This document shows positions 30,662-39,830 of a stretch of 64,000 nucleotides of DNA, in pieces. The notes beneath the pieces are model-generated. The model ran no database searches and was not told where the DNA came from. It worked only from the letters and a program-made list of their open reading frames with translations. The stretch covers positions 1-64,000 of the forward strand of contig JAFRCS010000005.1 of assembly GCA_017404265.1 (NCBI GenBank), in the 5' to 3' direction. Positions within the stretch are counted from its first letter, which is position 1. Each line of letters starts with the position of its first letter. A program made the position numbers and the translations under genes. This DNA is from Mogibacterium sp. (GTDB lineage Bacteria; Bacillota; Clostridia; Peptostreptococcales; Anaerovoracaceae).

Positions 30662-31702
30662 ATGAAGAGAAAAAGAGCACTTTTAGTAATACTTTTTGCG
30701 CTCTTGCTTTGCGTTGCCGCTTTTTCATCCTGCTCGAAAGAACCTGAAAAGACTGCTCTTCGCGTCATCATAATACCTAAGTTTGAGATCGGAGAAATGA
30801 CAGGAGATTTTCCGGGCGAGGCGCAGCTGTTCTATGAGAAATACTGTGCGGACTGCGAAGAGGAGGAGATACCGAACATGCCTCCGACAGGACAGTTCTT
30901 CGTAAACGAGGAAAACGGTGTGGGACTGCTTGTTACAGGATCGGGAAAAACTGCTGCGGGGCTCTCTCTGATGGCAGTCCTTTCATCTGATAAATACGAT
31001 TGTTCTGACGCGTATATAGTGTCAGTCGGCTGCGGAGGAGGAAGCGCGGCGAACAGCATGCTTGGAGACGTGATCCTGGTGACCGCGGCTTGCGACTACG
31101 ATCTGGGCCACCATGTCGACGCCCATGAGAGGGAAAACAGCAAATCTCACATAATGTGGTTCCCGGATAAATCTTACGGGGATTATGAGCATAAAAAGCT
31201 AAATGCCGATCTAAGCGAAAAGGCATTTCAGATGATCAAAGACTGTCCTCTCAGGACAACGGAAGAGTCAAAAAGGATCATTAAAGAAAACTTTGGAGCC
31301 AGGGATGAAGAGGATCTGATCCCGATGATCAGGAAGGGAACAGCTCTGACAGGAGACAATTACTGGAAGGGTATATATGGTCATGTAACAGCAACCTTCA
31401 TAGCAGATTATTATGAATGCACCGACCCGTACATGGTCACGGAGATGGAAGAAATAGCCATCTTTAATACAGCGGATGTGTTCGGCATGCTTGACCGTGT
31501 CATCTCACTCCGCACTATCGTCAATATGGATGTATTCCTGAATGATACAACACCGGAGAGTACATGGGGAGAATACAAGAGTTTCAGTGAGAAGGTGGAA
31601 AACGAAAACGACGAGACTCTGGATATCTTTGAGCCTGCCATGCACAATCTCTTCGATGCCGGAAGCATCGTCATAGACGGGATACTTGAAGGGTCACTAT
31701 AA
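30662..31702 (+). CDS. Purine nucleoside permease (NUP)-like lipoprotein
   Basis: A 346-residue exported lipoprotein. Lipobox AFSSC gives an anchored Cys at about residue 22. The mature part begins LRVIIIPKFEIGEMTGDFPGE, the signature of the NUP family, which has a purine nucleoside phosphorylase-like fold (SVGCGGGSAAN, about 121-131). Family members were named for nucleoside uptake in yeast; in bacteria they may bind or cleave nucleosides at the cell surface. A xanthine/uracil permease gene lies further on at 37592. Confidence 0.82.
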   Translation: MKRKRALLVILFALLLCVAAFSSCSKEPEKTALRVIIIPKFEIGEMTGDFPGEAQLFYEKYCADCEEEEIPNMPPTGQFFVNEENGVGLLVTGSGKTAAGLSLMAVLSSDKYDCSDAYIVSVGCGGGSAANSMLGDVILVTAACDYDLGHHVDAHERENSKSHIMWFPDKSYGDYEHKKLNADLSEKAFQMIKDCPLRTTEESKRIIKENFGARDEEDLIPMIRKGTALTGDNYWKGIYGHVTATFIADYYECTDPYMVTEMEEIAIFNTADVFGMLDRVISLRTIVNMDVFLNDTTPESTWGEYKSFSEKVENENDETLDIFEPAMHNLFDAGSIVIDGILEGSL

Positions 31703-31717
31703 ATTACGAGAGCAGCG

Positions 31718-31745
31718 TTGAGGTGTGCATTTGCTATGATATAAT
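31718..31745 (+). promoter_or_regulatory. Promoter of the surface-protein gene
   Basis: -35 TTGAGG (31718-31723), a 16-base spacer and -10 TATAAT (31740-31745). Confidence 0.6.
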
Positions 31746-31789
31746 CCTCATAACATAAGCTTCTGTTGTTTAAATTTGGAGATAAGGCC

Positions 31790-34456
31790 ATGAATAAGAA
31801 CTTTGATAAATTGCTGCGCAAACTCATGTGCTGCAGTTTGGTTCTGGCTCTTATGCTGTCCCAGACTGGCATAGTGTTTGCTGCGGATACAGTTACGGAC
31901 GAACAAGGAAGTGAAGTTACCGTGCCTGATGAGGCCGGCAGCGGGGAAAGCCCTCAAGTGGAGGCAGCCGCTGCGCCGGAAACAGCCGTTGAGCCGGAAA
32001 CGGCAGCGGAAGAAACTACGGAACCTGAAAATGAAGGCGCTGCGGTTTCAGGTCCTGCTGTTTCTGAAGGAGCCGAAGCAGAAACGGTAACAGAAGAAAA
32101 CCAAAAAACTCCTGCTGCATTTGCATCTTCATCTGCATCTGCATATGATGCTGCCGGGACGATACACATCGGTGATACGTCGTTTGATCCGGAGGATGAG
32201 GAATCGTCTCACTGGCAGGATGGTAAAGGCTGGAAGAATATCTCAGGCCAATATGTTGCAATGGTGGACTATAATGGCAGCGAAGAGACGATTACTGCAG
32301 ACGGTGGTGTAGTGACGCTGGCCGTCGCCGGGGTCAATCGTATAGGATCCTTGGTGGGAGACTGCTCGATTCGGATCATCGGCACCGGCATCGTATTGAT
32401 CGACAATCTGGAACTCGGAGAAGGAAACTACCTTTCCCTGCATCCTAATACTGCGCTCTATGAAGAGGGAAGCGCCGCTGTCTTCGTTAAAAATCAGGAA
32501 GATGGCAGTTACCGGCTCATCAACGGCGAAGTCACCGCGCTCCTGGATGAGGAATACATTCTGGAGAATACCAATCTGACGATACCGGATGGCTGTAATG
32601 TGGTGCTCGGCGCCCTAAGCGAGGTAATCAATGGAGAAATAGTAGAGTACGGATCCAGAGTCATCATTGGAAATAACAGTACCCTCACTGTCGGTGAAGG
32701 GGCATCTGTCAGCATGAAGAAGCAAAAAAGCCAGATCCCTCATGTTGGGGTCGGCGAGGTGATGATAGAGGCCGAACTTATCATACAGGGAGCCGTGAGT
32801 GTCCTGGGTATGATAGAGGGAGGCTTCATAGATATCGAGAATGGAGGATCTCTATCCGGAACCGGAACAGTCAAATCTGCAGAAGTTTGCCTGGAACCGG
32901 CCGGAAACCTGGATGTTTCTCTGGATGAGAGCACCCTGACAATAAAGGGTAATGAAGATGGCTCCGCCAGGACAGTTGCGGCAACAACTATCAATAACAG
33001 CATTGTTTATATGAAAGGATCCGGCATTGATCTGAGGAACATGAATGTCTCGGGATCCTCGACTCTGAGCGTCGACGCGAACGAGCCTTATGACAGTCGT
33101 TTCAACAAGGTCGGCAACATTACACTTAGCCAGGGAGCTAAACTTGATATCGCCGTCAATAATTATGATAACATGGTCAACAATGGCACAGGCTATGATG
33201 ACCTTCTTAACTTGAGAGATGGATTGAAAGACAGCTATCTGGAGATCTATGGAATCATCAAAGGCGGTGCTGTCTCCGTCCTTGCAGGCTGTGTCAGATA
33301 CACCGGAACACAGACAGAAGTTTATCCGGCTGTTCCTGAGGGCTATATTTCCAGAGTGATCATCAACGGAAACGGCATCACATCTGCAGACGACCCTCTT
33401 AACATGACAAAGGAAATAGCAGAATACCGGGCTACACAGAATATGATCCCTGTATTAGGGTACATGGTTTATGATGAATGGGATACACAAAAGGGTCTGT
33501 TCCGTGTCTGGAAGGCCAATACTAAATATGACTTGGGATCGGTGTCCAGAAATGGAGTAAGCTATCCTGATCTCCTGTATAGTGCGGGCCTGCTCGATGA
33601 GGACGGGCAAGTACGCAGCAGATATCTTGTCGCGGTTGAGCTGATCTACTCGGATTTTTCCCGCGATCTTATCAAGGCATCTGAAGTTTCTCATACTTCG
33701 CAGGATGGGACGATTTCCTGGGAGCCTATATCCCTGCAAAACGTTGTTTTGATCAGGGTGCTGGAATACTGGGCAACCGGCGGATTCGGAGGCTCGTCAA
33801 ACACCCATGTCAGTTCAACTTTTACGGGAAGCGGTGTAATAGGCGGTCCGGGATCGGGCAATATGACAACAGGAAGCGGTACGGTCGTTTACGGAACACA
33901 GCCTGAAGACCCTGAACCTGTAAACCCAACACCGGACCCGTTGCCTATAGTACCCGCGACTTACGACAGCGGTAACGGGGTTGTCATTACAAAGACGAAT
34001 ACCGGAGCAATAGTATCCGGGGCCAATACCGACGCGCTTGCCGTTAACGTTACGCTCCGCAAGCCAACGGCAAAAACTCCTGCAGGGGCACCGCAGGTCT
34101 GGCATCTTGATGTCACAAAGGCGGGAGTGCCTGTCACAGATCTGAAAGAAACGCCGGTAAGAGTCACTGTTCCGTTCACGGCGCCAAAAGACTGGGGAAC
34201 ACCGACTGCTGAAGAGATCGCGGAATACAGTCTGTATGCCGTCTTCGCGGATGAAGAGGGGAAGCTGACCGCGTATGCAGCCCAGTATGATCCGGAGAAC
34301 GGCGAGGTATGGTTCGATGCTGAGCAGACCGGAGATTTCACGATCGTGCGTTTTGATTATGAAAAAGAGCTCTTTACTGAGGAGTTCTACAAAGCTCTGG
34401 CTGAGCTGGAAGAAGTTAAGTCCTTCCTCGAAGAACTTCAGAAAGAGGCCTCGTAA
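31790..34456 (+). CDS. Large secreted/surface protein
   Basis: An 888-residue exported protein. The signal peptide (MNKNFDKLLRKLMCCSLVLA, ending about TGIVFA at residue 34) is followed by a low-complexity Glu/Ala/Pro/Val region (about 40-115). A long central part resembles pectin-lyase-like or leucine-poor beta-solenoid repeats (IIGNNSTLTVGEGASV, ILDIAV-type strands), as in carbohydrate-binding surface proteins. The C-terminal domain (about 720-865) has a TGDFTIVRFDYE ending often seen in clostridial cell-surface proteins. No LPxTG, SLH or choline-binding repeat was seen, so anchoring is unclear. GGAG lies before the ATG; the longer reading starts with TTG. Confidence 0.75.
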   Translation: MNKNFDKLLRKLMCCSLVLALMLSQTGIVFAADTVTDEQGSEVTVPDEAGSGESPQVEAAAAPETAVEPETAAEETTEPENEGAAVSGPAVSEGAEAETVTEENQKTPAAFASSSASAYDAAGTIHIGDTSFDPEDEESSHWQDGKGWKNISGQYVAMVDYNGSEETITADGGVVTLAVAGVNRIGSLVGDCSIRIIGTGIVLIDNLELGEGNYLSLHPNTALYEEGSAAVFVKNQEDGSYRLINGEVTALLDEEYILENTNLTIPDGCNVVLGALSEVINGEIVEYGSRVIIGNNSTLTVGEGASVSMKKQKSQIPHVGVGEVMIEAELIIQGAVSVLGMIEGGFIDIENGGSLSGTGTVKSAEVCLEPAGNLDVSLDESTLTIKGNEDGSARTVAATTINNSIVYMKGSGIDLRNMNVSGSSTLSVDANEPYDSRFNKVGNITLSQGAKLDIAVNNYDNMVNNGTGYDDLLNLRDGLKDSYLEIYGIIKGGAVSVLAGCVRYTGTQTEVYPAVPEGYISRVIINGNGITSADDPLNMTKEIAEYRATQNMIPVLGYMVYDEWDTQKGLFRVWKANTKYDLGSVSRNGVSYPDLLYSAGLLDEDGQVRSRYLVAVELIYSDFSRDLIKASEVSHTSQDGTISWEPISLQNVVLIRVLEYWATGGFGGSSNTHVSSTFTGSGVIGGPGSGNMTTGSGTVVYGTQPEDPEPVNPTPDPLPIVPATYDSGNGVVITKTNTGAIVSGANTDALAVNVTLRKPTAKTPAGAPQVWHLDVTKAGVPVTDLKETPVRVTVPFTAPKDWGTPTAEEIAEYSLYAVFADEEGKLTAYAAQYDPENGEVWFDAEQTGDFTIVRFDYEKELFTEEFYKALAELEEVKSFLEELQKEAS

Positions 34457-34475
34457 CGATGCAGACTGAAAAAGG

Positions 34476-34504
34476 TTTCGCAAAAGTTTACGATGATATA
34501 TAAT
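34476..34504 (+). promoter_or_regulatory. Promoter of the glutathione peroxidase gene
   Basis: -35 TTTCGC (34476-34481, weak), a 17-base spacer and -10 TATAAT (34499-34504). Confidence 0.5.
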
Positions 34505-34563
34505 AGTAAGGGACAACTAACATTTAAACTCACGGTTATTACAACAGAAAGGGGAAACAGACT

Positions 34564-35109
34564 ATGAGCACAGTTTATGATTTCACAGTTAAAGACATGA
34601 TGGGGAACGATGTAAGCCTTAAGGATTATGCGGGCAAGGTTCTTCTTATCGTCAACACAGCAACAGGCTGCGGATTCACTCCACACTATGAGCCGCTCGA
34701 GGCTATGTATAAAGAAATGAAAGACAAGGGATTTGAGATCCTCGATTTCCCATGCAACCAGTTTGCAGACCAGGCTCCGGGTTCGGACGAGGAGATCCAC
34801 GAGTTCTGCACACTGAAATTCGGAACAGAATTCCCGCAGTTTGCGAAGATCGACGTAAACGGCGAGACAGCTGACCCGCTTTTCGCTTATCTCGGATCCG
34901 AGAAGCCGTTCAACGGATTTGGCAAGGGCCTCAAGAACGCGGCGCTAAACAAGTTCGCTGCCGCAAACAACAAGAAGTACGGTGACAAGACATACATCGG
35001 CTGGAACTTCACAAAGTTCCTTGTTGACAGAGAAGGAAAGGTCGTAGCAAGATTTGAGCCGACTGTGGACATGGATGAGGTAAAGGCTGCTGTAGCAGCT
35101 GCACTCTAA
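34564..35109 (+). CDS. Glutathione peroxidase family thiol peroxidase
   Basis: A 181-residue cytosolic peroxidase. The family motifs are complete: VNTATGCGFTPHYEPLE with the peroxidatic Cys (about residue 37), LDFPCNQFADQAPGSDEEI (about 61-79) with a second Cys, and WNFTKFLVDREG (about 142-153). Cys replaces selenocysteine, as is usual in bacteria, so it probably uses thioredoxin to reduce peroxides. A 15-20-residue insert near KNAALNKFAAANNKKYGDK is typical of the anaerobe versions. AAAGGGGAA precedes the ATG, and a strong terminator follows. Confidence 0.93.
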   Translation: MSTVYDFTVKDMMGNDVSLKDYAGKVLLIVNTATGCGFTPHYEPLEAMYKEMKDKGFEILDFPCNQFADQAPGSDEEIHEFCTLKFGTEFPQFAKIDVNGETADPLFAYLGSEKPFNGFGKGLKNAALNKFAAANNKKYGDKTYIGWNFTKFLVDREGKVVARFEPTVDMDEVKAAVAAAL

Positions 35110-35128
35110 TAAAAGCAGTAACCGATGA

Positions 35129-35156
35129 CCCCGGGATGAAATTCCCGGGGCCTTTT
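35129..35156 (+). terminator. Rho-independent terminator
   Basis: An 8-bp stem CCCCGGGA with TCCCGGGG, a 6-base loop, then CCTTTT. Confidence 0.8.
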
Positions 35157-35257
35157 GTTACATGATGAGTGTATTGTTTTTTCCACCGATGAGTGGTATA
35201 AAGAAACCAACAACACATTCATGGTTTTTATCGTTCTGAATGGAAGGAGCTTTGGAA

Positions 35258-35428
35258 ATGAAGAAACTTGTACTTTGCGCAGCGCTCGTCGGAACACTTG
35301 CTTATATCAACAAGAATGGTCTTCCGGTACTCGGAAACCTGACAATGCATATCCCTGTCAAGCTTAAATATGACGGCTGGGATGCATTCACAAAGGGAAT
35401 CGAGATCGCAGAGGGCCTGACAAAATAA
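35258..35428 (+). CDS. Small protein, 56 aa
   Basis: MKKLVLCAALVGTLAYINKN gives a single hydrophobic start, followed by a short amphipathic part ending TKGIEIAEGLTK. GGAAGGAG lies eight bases upstream of the ATG at 35258. It has its own terminator, so it is probably a real single-gene transcript. The function is unknown; it could be a membrane-anchored small protein. Confidence 0.65.
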   Translation: MKKLVLCAALVGTLAYINKNGLPVLGNLTMHIPVKLKYDGWDAFTKGIEIAEGLTK

Positions 35429-35451
35429 GCGGCCATTAAAGAAAGATGAGG

Positions 35452-35481
35452 AGTCCGGGATCGAATGGATCCCGGACTTTT
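35452..35481 (+). terminator. Rho-independent terminator
   Basis: A perfect 11-bp stem AGTCCGGGATC with GATCCCGGACT, a 5-base loop, then TTTTG. Confidence 0.8.
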
Positions 35482-35553
35482 GTATTTTGCGTGCGTTAAG
35501 TTTGTGTTAAAATGACTTATAGAACATGTAGTGTGAGTACATGAGGTAAGGTC

Positions 35554-36423
35554 ATGGAGACAGCAAGATTAAGAGCGTTCATAGAAACAGCGGACAAAGG
35601 GAGCGTGAAGGCTGCCGCCGATTCACTCGGATATACGCCATCGGCGATAAGCCAGCTTATAACAGCCCTCGAGAAAGAACTTGGAATCAGTCTTTTTGTG
35701 AGATCTCAGAAGGGAATGAAACTGACTTCGGAGGGCAGCGAGATGCTCCCGCTGGTAAGGGCGTATCTCACTCATGAAGAAGAGATATACACCTTTGCTG
35801 CTGAGCTAAAGGGAGTCACAAGAGGAAAGCTGACCATAGCCACCTATCCAAGTATAGCTACAACATGGCTGCCTGAGATAGTCAGGCGGTTCAAGAACGA
35901 TTATCCGGGCATCCAGGTAAGCCTGATGGAATGCATCAAATCGGATATAGTTCATCACTTTGAGCAGAATGAGGCGGACCTGGCATTTCTGGCTTACTCC
36001 GAGCCGTTTCCTTACGAGTGGATACCGCTTGCGGAAAGCAACATCATAGCAGCGGTTCCTGAAGACCATAGATTCGCCGGAGCTGAGAGCTTCCCGATCA
36101 AAGAGTGCGAAAACGATGATTTCATCATGGGATCCTGGGGCAGGGAGATGGAGATATGGGAGATCCTGAACAGGAATGGCGTGCATCCTGAATTGAAATA
36201 CACTACATATGATACGCCGGCGACCCTCGCGATGGTGAGGATGGGGCTGGGAATATCCTATGTCAACGAACTCTCGGCGCAGTTCTGGAACGAGCACCTC
36301 GTGAAGCTGCCGCTCGACCCGCCGCAGAAGATCACCTTCGGCGTGGCGTTCCCGTCAAGAGAAAGGATGACGGGCGCTGCGAGAAAGTTCCTCGATTACA
36401 CGCTGCAATATCATGGAAAATAA
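35554..36423 (+). CDS. LysR family transcriptional regulator
   Basis: A 289-residue regulator: helix-turn-helix METARLRAFIETADKGSVKA, then YTPSAISQLITALEKELGISLFVR (residues about 1-50), and a periplasmic-binding-like effector domain (GKLTIATYPSIATTWLPEIV from about residue 90). It stands alone, and no target is obvious. A two-way terminator-like hairpin separates it from the reverse-strand small gene. Confidence 0.92.
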   Translation: METARLRAFIETADKGSVKAAADSLGYTPSAISQLITALEKELGISLFVRSQKGMKLTSEGSEMLPLVRAYLTHEEEIYTFAAELKGVTRGKLTIATYPSIATTWLPEIVRRFKNDYPGIQVSLMECIKSDIVHHFEQNEADLAFLAYSEPFPYEWIPLAESNIIAAVPEDHRFAGAESFPIKECENDDFIMGSWGREMEIWEILNRNGVHPELKYTTYDTPATLAMVRMGLGISYVNELSAQFWNEHLVKLPLDPPQKITFGVAFPSRERMTGAARKFLDYTLQYHGK

Positions 36424-36434
36424 GAAAAAATAAG

Positions 36435-36461
36435 CGCCTTTTCACTGATCGTGAAAAGGCG
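36435..36461. terminator. Bidirectional hairpin terminator
   Basis: An 11-bp stem CGCCTTTTCAC with GTGAAAAGGCG and a 5-base loop, between the converging LysR gene and the small reverse-strand gene. The T-runs on both sides are poor. Confidence 0.6.
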
Positions 36462-36493
36462 TTATTAATAGGGATTATCAAATTTAGGATTGC

Positions 36494-36583
36494 TTATCTG
36501 TGGGTCTTGCTGTACTTTGCGAAATATCTCCACTTTGCTACGAGTACTGCTCCAAATGATACGATCACGAATGCTGTTGCCAT
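36494..36583 (-). CDS. Very small membrane protein, 29 aa
   Basis: The reverse strand encodes MATAFVIVSFGAVLVAKWRY followed by FAKYSKTHR and a stop codon. It is one hydrophobic helix with a basic tail, typical of bacterial single-pass mini-proteins. An exceptionally strong ribosome binding site (GGGAGGAGG) lies 8-9 bases before the ATG, and a possible promoter (-35 TTTACT, -10 TATACT, 17-base spacer, at 36652-36680 on the reverse strand) lies upstream. The competing longer reading in another frame lacks these signals. Function unknown. Confidence 0.6.
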   Translation of the reverse strand: MATAFVIVSFGAVLVAKWRYFAKYSKTHR

Positions 36584-36793
36584 GACGTGTACCTCCTCCC
36601 AAATTACCGGTTCCATATAACCTGAATGAAGTCATTCCTCTTTCCAACTACAGTATATGCATCGTCAATATTTAAGTAAAGTTAATAATCTTGTACGATA
36701 CGTTAAGTTGCATTTAATTCAAAACATATAGACGTTAACAAATCGCTCACGTCATGTGCTATCATAATTTCATAAAGAATCAGGAGAAAGACA

Positions 36794-37540
36794 ATGAAGA
36801 TAATACTTTGCGGAAAAGGCGGCTGTGGCAAGAGTACGATCGCGACTCTGCTGGCGAGAGCATATGAGAAACATGGCAATAACGTTCTGGTGATCGATTC
36901 CGATGAGTCCAATTACGGGCTGCATAGACAGCTTGGCTTCGAATTGCCGGAGGATTTCACACATTACTTTGGCGGCAAAAAAGGAGCATACCGCAAGTTT
37001 GACGACAAGGGCTATCTGTTCGAAGAAAAGTGGCATATCTCAGACATTCCTGAAGAATTCCTTGCGGGCAAAGACGGACTGCATCTTCTCGCGATAGGCA
37101 AGATAGCCGAAGCGGAGGAGGGCTGTGCCTGCGGTATGGGATTCACCGCTAAGATGTTCCTCGACAACCTCGAAACCGGCGAGAAGGACGTCGTAATAAC
37201 AGATACCGAGGCAGGAGTGGAGCACTTCGGACGCGGCGTGGACAGATACGCTGACGTGATACTCATGGTGGTCGATCCGTCTTATGAATCGATACATCTT
37301 TCCGAAAAAGTCTGTGACATGGGCAGGGCACTCGGAAAGCCTGTATATCTGATCCTTAACAAGGTGGACAAGGATCAGGCCGGCCTTATAAAGTCAACGA
37401 TCCGCGACAGGGAAGCCGTTATAGCGGAGATTCCGTCCGATCCTGAGATCATGATGGCAGGACTCAAAGGCGAAGCTCTGGACATGGATCTCCCGGAAGT
37501 GGAAACAGTGTTATCAACATTATCAGGAGATTTGTTATAA
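36794..37540 (+). CDS. CooC/MinD-like nucleotide-binding protein
   Basis: A 248-residue ATPase of the SIMIBI class. The deviant Walker A GKGGCGKST (about residues 7-15) is followed by DSDESNYGLHRQLGF (about 36-50), an acidic-Cys region EEGCACGMGF (about 108-117) and DTEAGVEHFGRGVD (about 136-149), the pattern of CooC-type proteins that help insert nickel or clusters into carbon monoxide dehydrogenase. No such dehydrogenase is in the window, so its client is unknown. CAGGAGAAAG precedes the ATG. It seems to be a single gene ahead of the permease. Confidence 0.83.
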   Translation: MKIILCGKGGCGKSTIATLLARAYEKHGNNVLVIDSDESNYGLHRQLGFELPEDFTHYFGGKKGAYRKFDDKGYLFEEKWHISDIPEEFLAGKDGLHLLAIGKIAEAEEGCACGMGFTAKMFLDNLETGEKDVVITDTEAGVEHFGRGVDRYADVILMVVDPSYESIHLSEKVCDMGRALGKPVYLILNKVDKDQAGLIKSTIRDREAVIAEIPSDPEIMMAGLKGEALDMDLPEVETVLSTLSGDLL

Positions 37541-37591
37541 TAAACTAACTATCAGTTATTAAGAAAGAAAGCAATCAGAAAGGGGGACTAT

Positions 37592-39022
37592 ATGGCAAAA
37601 GAAGATGGAAAAACTAAAAAAGGCCTTAGCGTGATGACATCCGAATATGAGCTTGAAGGCCGTATTCCTACCGGAAAAGCCATCATACTCGGCATGCAGC
37701 ATGTACTGGCCATGTTCGTCGGCAACCTGACACCTATCCTGGTCATCGGCGGAGCATGTTCTCTCGGCGATTCGGGACTGATGGTACCGGTCATCCAGAA
37801 CGCGATGCTGGTAGCGGGTCTTGTCACATTGGTGCAGCTGTGGACCATCGGACCTATAGGCGCGAGACTGCCGTGCGTAATGGGTACCAGCTCGGGATTC
37901 ATCGGAGTCATGAGCGGTGTAGCCGGATCGATGGGAGGCGGCGTTGTCGCATACGGCGCAATTCTAGGAGCTTGCTTCATAGGCGGTATCTTCGAGATGA
38001 TACTCGGATTCCTGCTCAAGCCTCTCCGCAAGTTCTTCCCTAGCGTAGTAACAGGTACTGTAGTTACGGCTATCGGACTGTCGCTCATCAGCGTAGGTAT
38101 CAACTCATTCGGAGGCGGCAACAACAACAAGGACTTCGGTTCGCCTACCAACCTGCTTATAGGTCTTGCGGTACTGATCTTCATCATCGTACTCAAGCAC
38201 TTTACAAAGGGTATCTGGAGCGCGGCATCGATCCTGTTTGGAATCATCTTCGGATACATCCTCTGCGCTGTTCTGGCGCTGTTCCTCGATACCACATACG
38301 TTGTGGACGGTGAGACATTTACATGCTCATGGGTACTGCAGTGGGCAAAGGTAGCGTCGGCTTCATGGGTATCACTGCCTAAGATAATGCCTGTGAAGTT
38401 CGTATTCGATGTACGAGCTATCATACCTATCATGATCATGTTCGTTGTAACAGCGGTTGAGACTATCGGAGACCTTTCAGGTATCACAGAAGGCGGACTC
38501 GGACGTGAAGCCACAGACAAGGAGCTCTCCGGCGGAGTAGCCTGTGACGGTATAGGTTCTACATTCGCTACGCTTTTCGGCGTGCTTCCAAACACATCGT
38601 TCAGCCAGAACGTAGGGCTTGTAGGAATGACAAAGATAGTAAACCTGTTTGCTATCACTATGGGAGCTATCTTCCTTGTGCTTTGCGGATTCTGCCCTAA
38701 GCTGGCTGCGATCGTACAGCTGATGCCTCAGTCAGTACTCGGCGGAGCAGCAGTATTCATGTTTGCTTCCATCGTAGTAAGCGGTATCCAGCTGATCACA
38801 AGAGAACCGATCACCACACGTGAAGTCACTATCGTTGCCGTATCGCTCGGTCTTGGCTACGGACTCGGTTCGACAGCTAACGTACTGGCTCAGATGCCGG
38901 CATTTGTAGGATACATCTTTGGCGGATCCGGAATCGTTCCGGCAGCTATCTGCGCGATCATTCTCAACATAGTACTTAAGAAGGATCCGAAAGAGCCGGA
39001 AGTTGAACCGCTCTGGGACTAG
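37592..39022 (+). CDS. Nucleobase:cation symporter (xanthine/uracil permease family, NCS2)
   Basis: A 476-residue permease with about 12-14 membrane helices. The N-terminal EGRIPTGKAIILGMQHVLAMFVG (residues about 22-44) is the NCS2 start; GTVVTAIGLSLI, the central VETIGDLSGITEGGLGREA (about 290-308) and GVLPNTSFSQNVGLVGMT (about 330-347) are the conserved substrate-site helices. It imports xanthine, uracil or uric acid with protons; which one cannot be decided. AAAGGGGG precedes the ATG. No purine riboswitch was seen in the 51-base leader. Confidence 0.9.
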   Translation: MAKEDGKTKKGLSVMTSEYELEGRIPTGKAIILGMQHVLAMFVGNLTPILVIGGACSLGDSGLMVPVIQNAMLVAGLVTLVQLWTIGPIGARLPCVMGTSSGFIGVMSGVAGSMGGGVVAYGAILGACFIGGIFEMILGFLLKPLRKFFPSVVTGTVVTAIGLSLISVGINSFGGGNNNKDFGSPTNLLIGLAVLIFIIVLKHFTKGIWSAASILFGIIFGYILCAVLALFLDTTYVVDGETFTCSWVLQWAKVASASWVSLPKIMPVKFVFDVRAIIPIMIMFVVTAVETIGDLSGITEGGLGREATDKELSGGVACDGIGSTFATLFGVLPNTSFSQNVGLVGMTKIVNLFAITMGAIFLVLCGFCPKLAAIVQLMPQSVLGGAAVFMFASIVVSGIQLITREPITTREVTIVAVSLGLGYGLGSTANVLAQMPAFVGYIFGGSGIVPAAICAIILNIVLKKDPKEPEVEPLWD

Positions 39023-39028
39023 GGTCTC

Positions 39029-39799
39029 ATGCTGATAAAACAGGATTTTTACTTTAACTCAATAGGTGCATACAGGCGGCTCCACATAAGGATCCCTGAT
39101 CACGGGGAGCCGCCTTTTCCTGTATTTTACTTTTTTGACGGGCATAATCTTTTCAGGGATGAGGACGCGACCTTTGGAAAATCGTGGGGCCTTGACGAGT
39201 TCTGCAGCAGATGGGACAAGCAGATCATCATCGTCGGGATCGAATGCTCGCATGAACACAACGGCCGCATGTCGGAGTACCTGCCGTACAAAAGGGAAAG
39301 CGGCTGGCTTAGCGCATATAAGCCTCTGGGCGAGGCGACCATGCAGGGCATCATATATGAACTAAAGCCGAATATCGACTCTGCCTTCCCGACTATCCCA
39401 TTCCGCGAATGCACAGCGATCGGCGGATCCAGCATGGGCGGTCTTATGGCCGCATACGGCCTGGTAAAATACAATCAGTATATTTCAAAAGCAGCCTGTC
39501 TTTCGCCGTCGCTTGGTAGCGTGAGCGGCATGCTGTGGCATGATATGAATGAGACCCATCTCAGCCCGGACACCAGGATATATCTGTCGTGGGGGACAAG
39601 AGAAGGCTACGGGAAGATAGAGGACCCGGACAAGGAAGACACATCAAGCTGGATATACAGGACGTGCCGCGGGACAGCAAACAAGGTCATCGCTGCCGGA
39701 GGCAAGGCAAAGCTGTACTGCCAGGTAGGCGGCAGACACTGTGAAGAGGACTGGGAAAAACAGCTCGGCATATTCATGCCGTTCCTGTGGCAGGAATAA
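39029..39799 (+). CDS. Esterase-like alpha/beta hydrolase
   Basis: A 256-residue protein similar to the Fes/IroE-type putative esterases: FPVFYFFDGHNLFRDEDATFGKSW near the start (split over about 32-55), the nucleophile motif GGSSMGGLMAAYGL (Ser about residue 135) and LSWGTREG later. It begins six bases after the permease stop codon, so it is probably co-transcribed. The substrate is unknown. Confidence 0.82.
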   Translation: MLIKQDFYFNSIGAYRRLHIRIPDHGEPPFPVFYFFDGHNLFRDEDATFGKSWGLDEFCSRWDKQIIIVGIECSHEHNGRMSEYLPYKRESGWLSAYKPLGEATMQGIIYELKPNIDSAFPTIPFRECTAIGGSSMGGLMAAYGLVKYNQYISKAACLSPSLGSVSGMLWHDMNETHLSPDTRIYLSWGTREGYGKIEDPDKEDTSSWIYRTCRGTANKVIAAGGKAKLYCQVGGRHCEEDWEKQLGIFMPFLWQE

Positions 39800-39830
39800 C
39801 AAAAGCAACAAAGCGGCAGTGACCCGCAAG

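Noticed and set aside
36465..36647. Reverse-strand 60-codon frame overlapping the 29-residue gene
   Set aside because: No start signal; the strong GGGAGGAGG ribosome binding site serves the shorter frame at 36583 instead.
37541..37591. Purine riboswitch before the xanthine/uracil permease
   Set aside because: The leader is only about 50 bases, with no three-way junction pattern.
37588..38658. Reverse-strand frame of 356 codons over the permease gene
   Set aside because: Composition (many Pro, Ser, Thr) and complete overlap with a clear NCS2 permease show it is a shadow.
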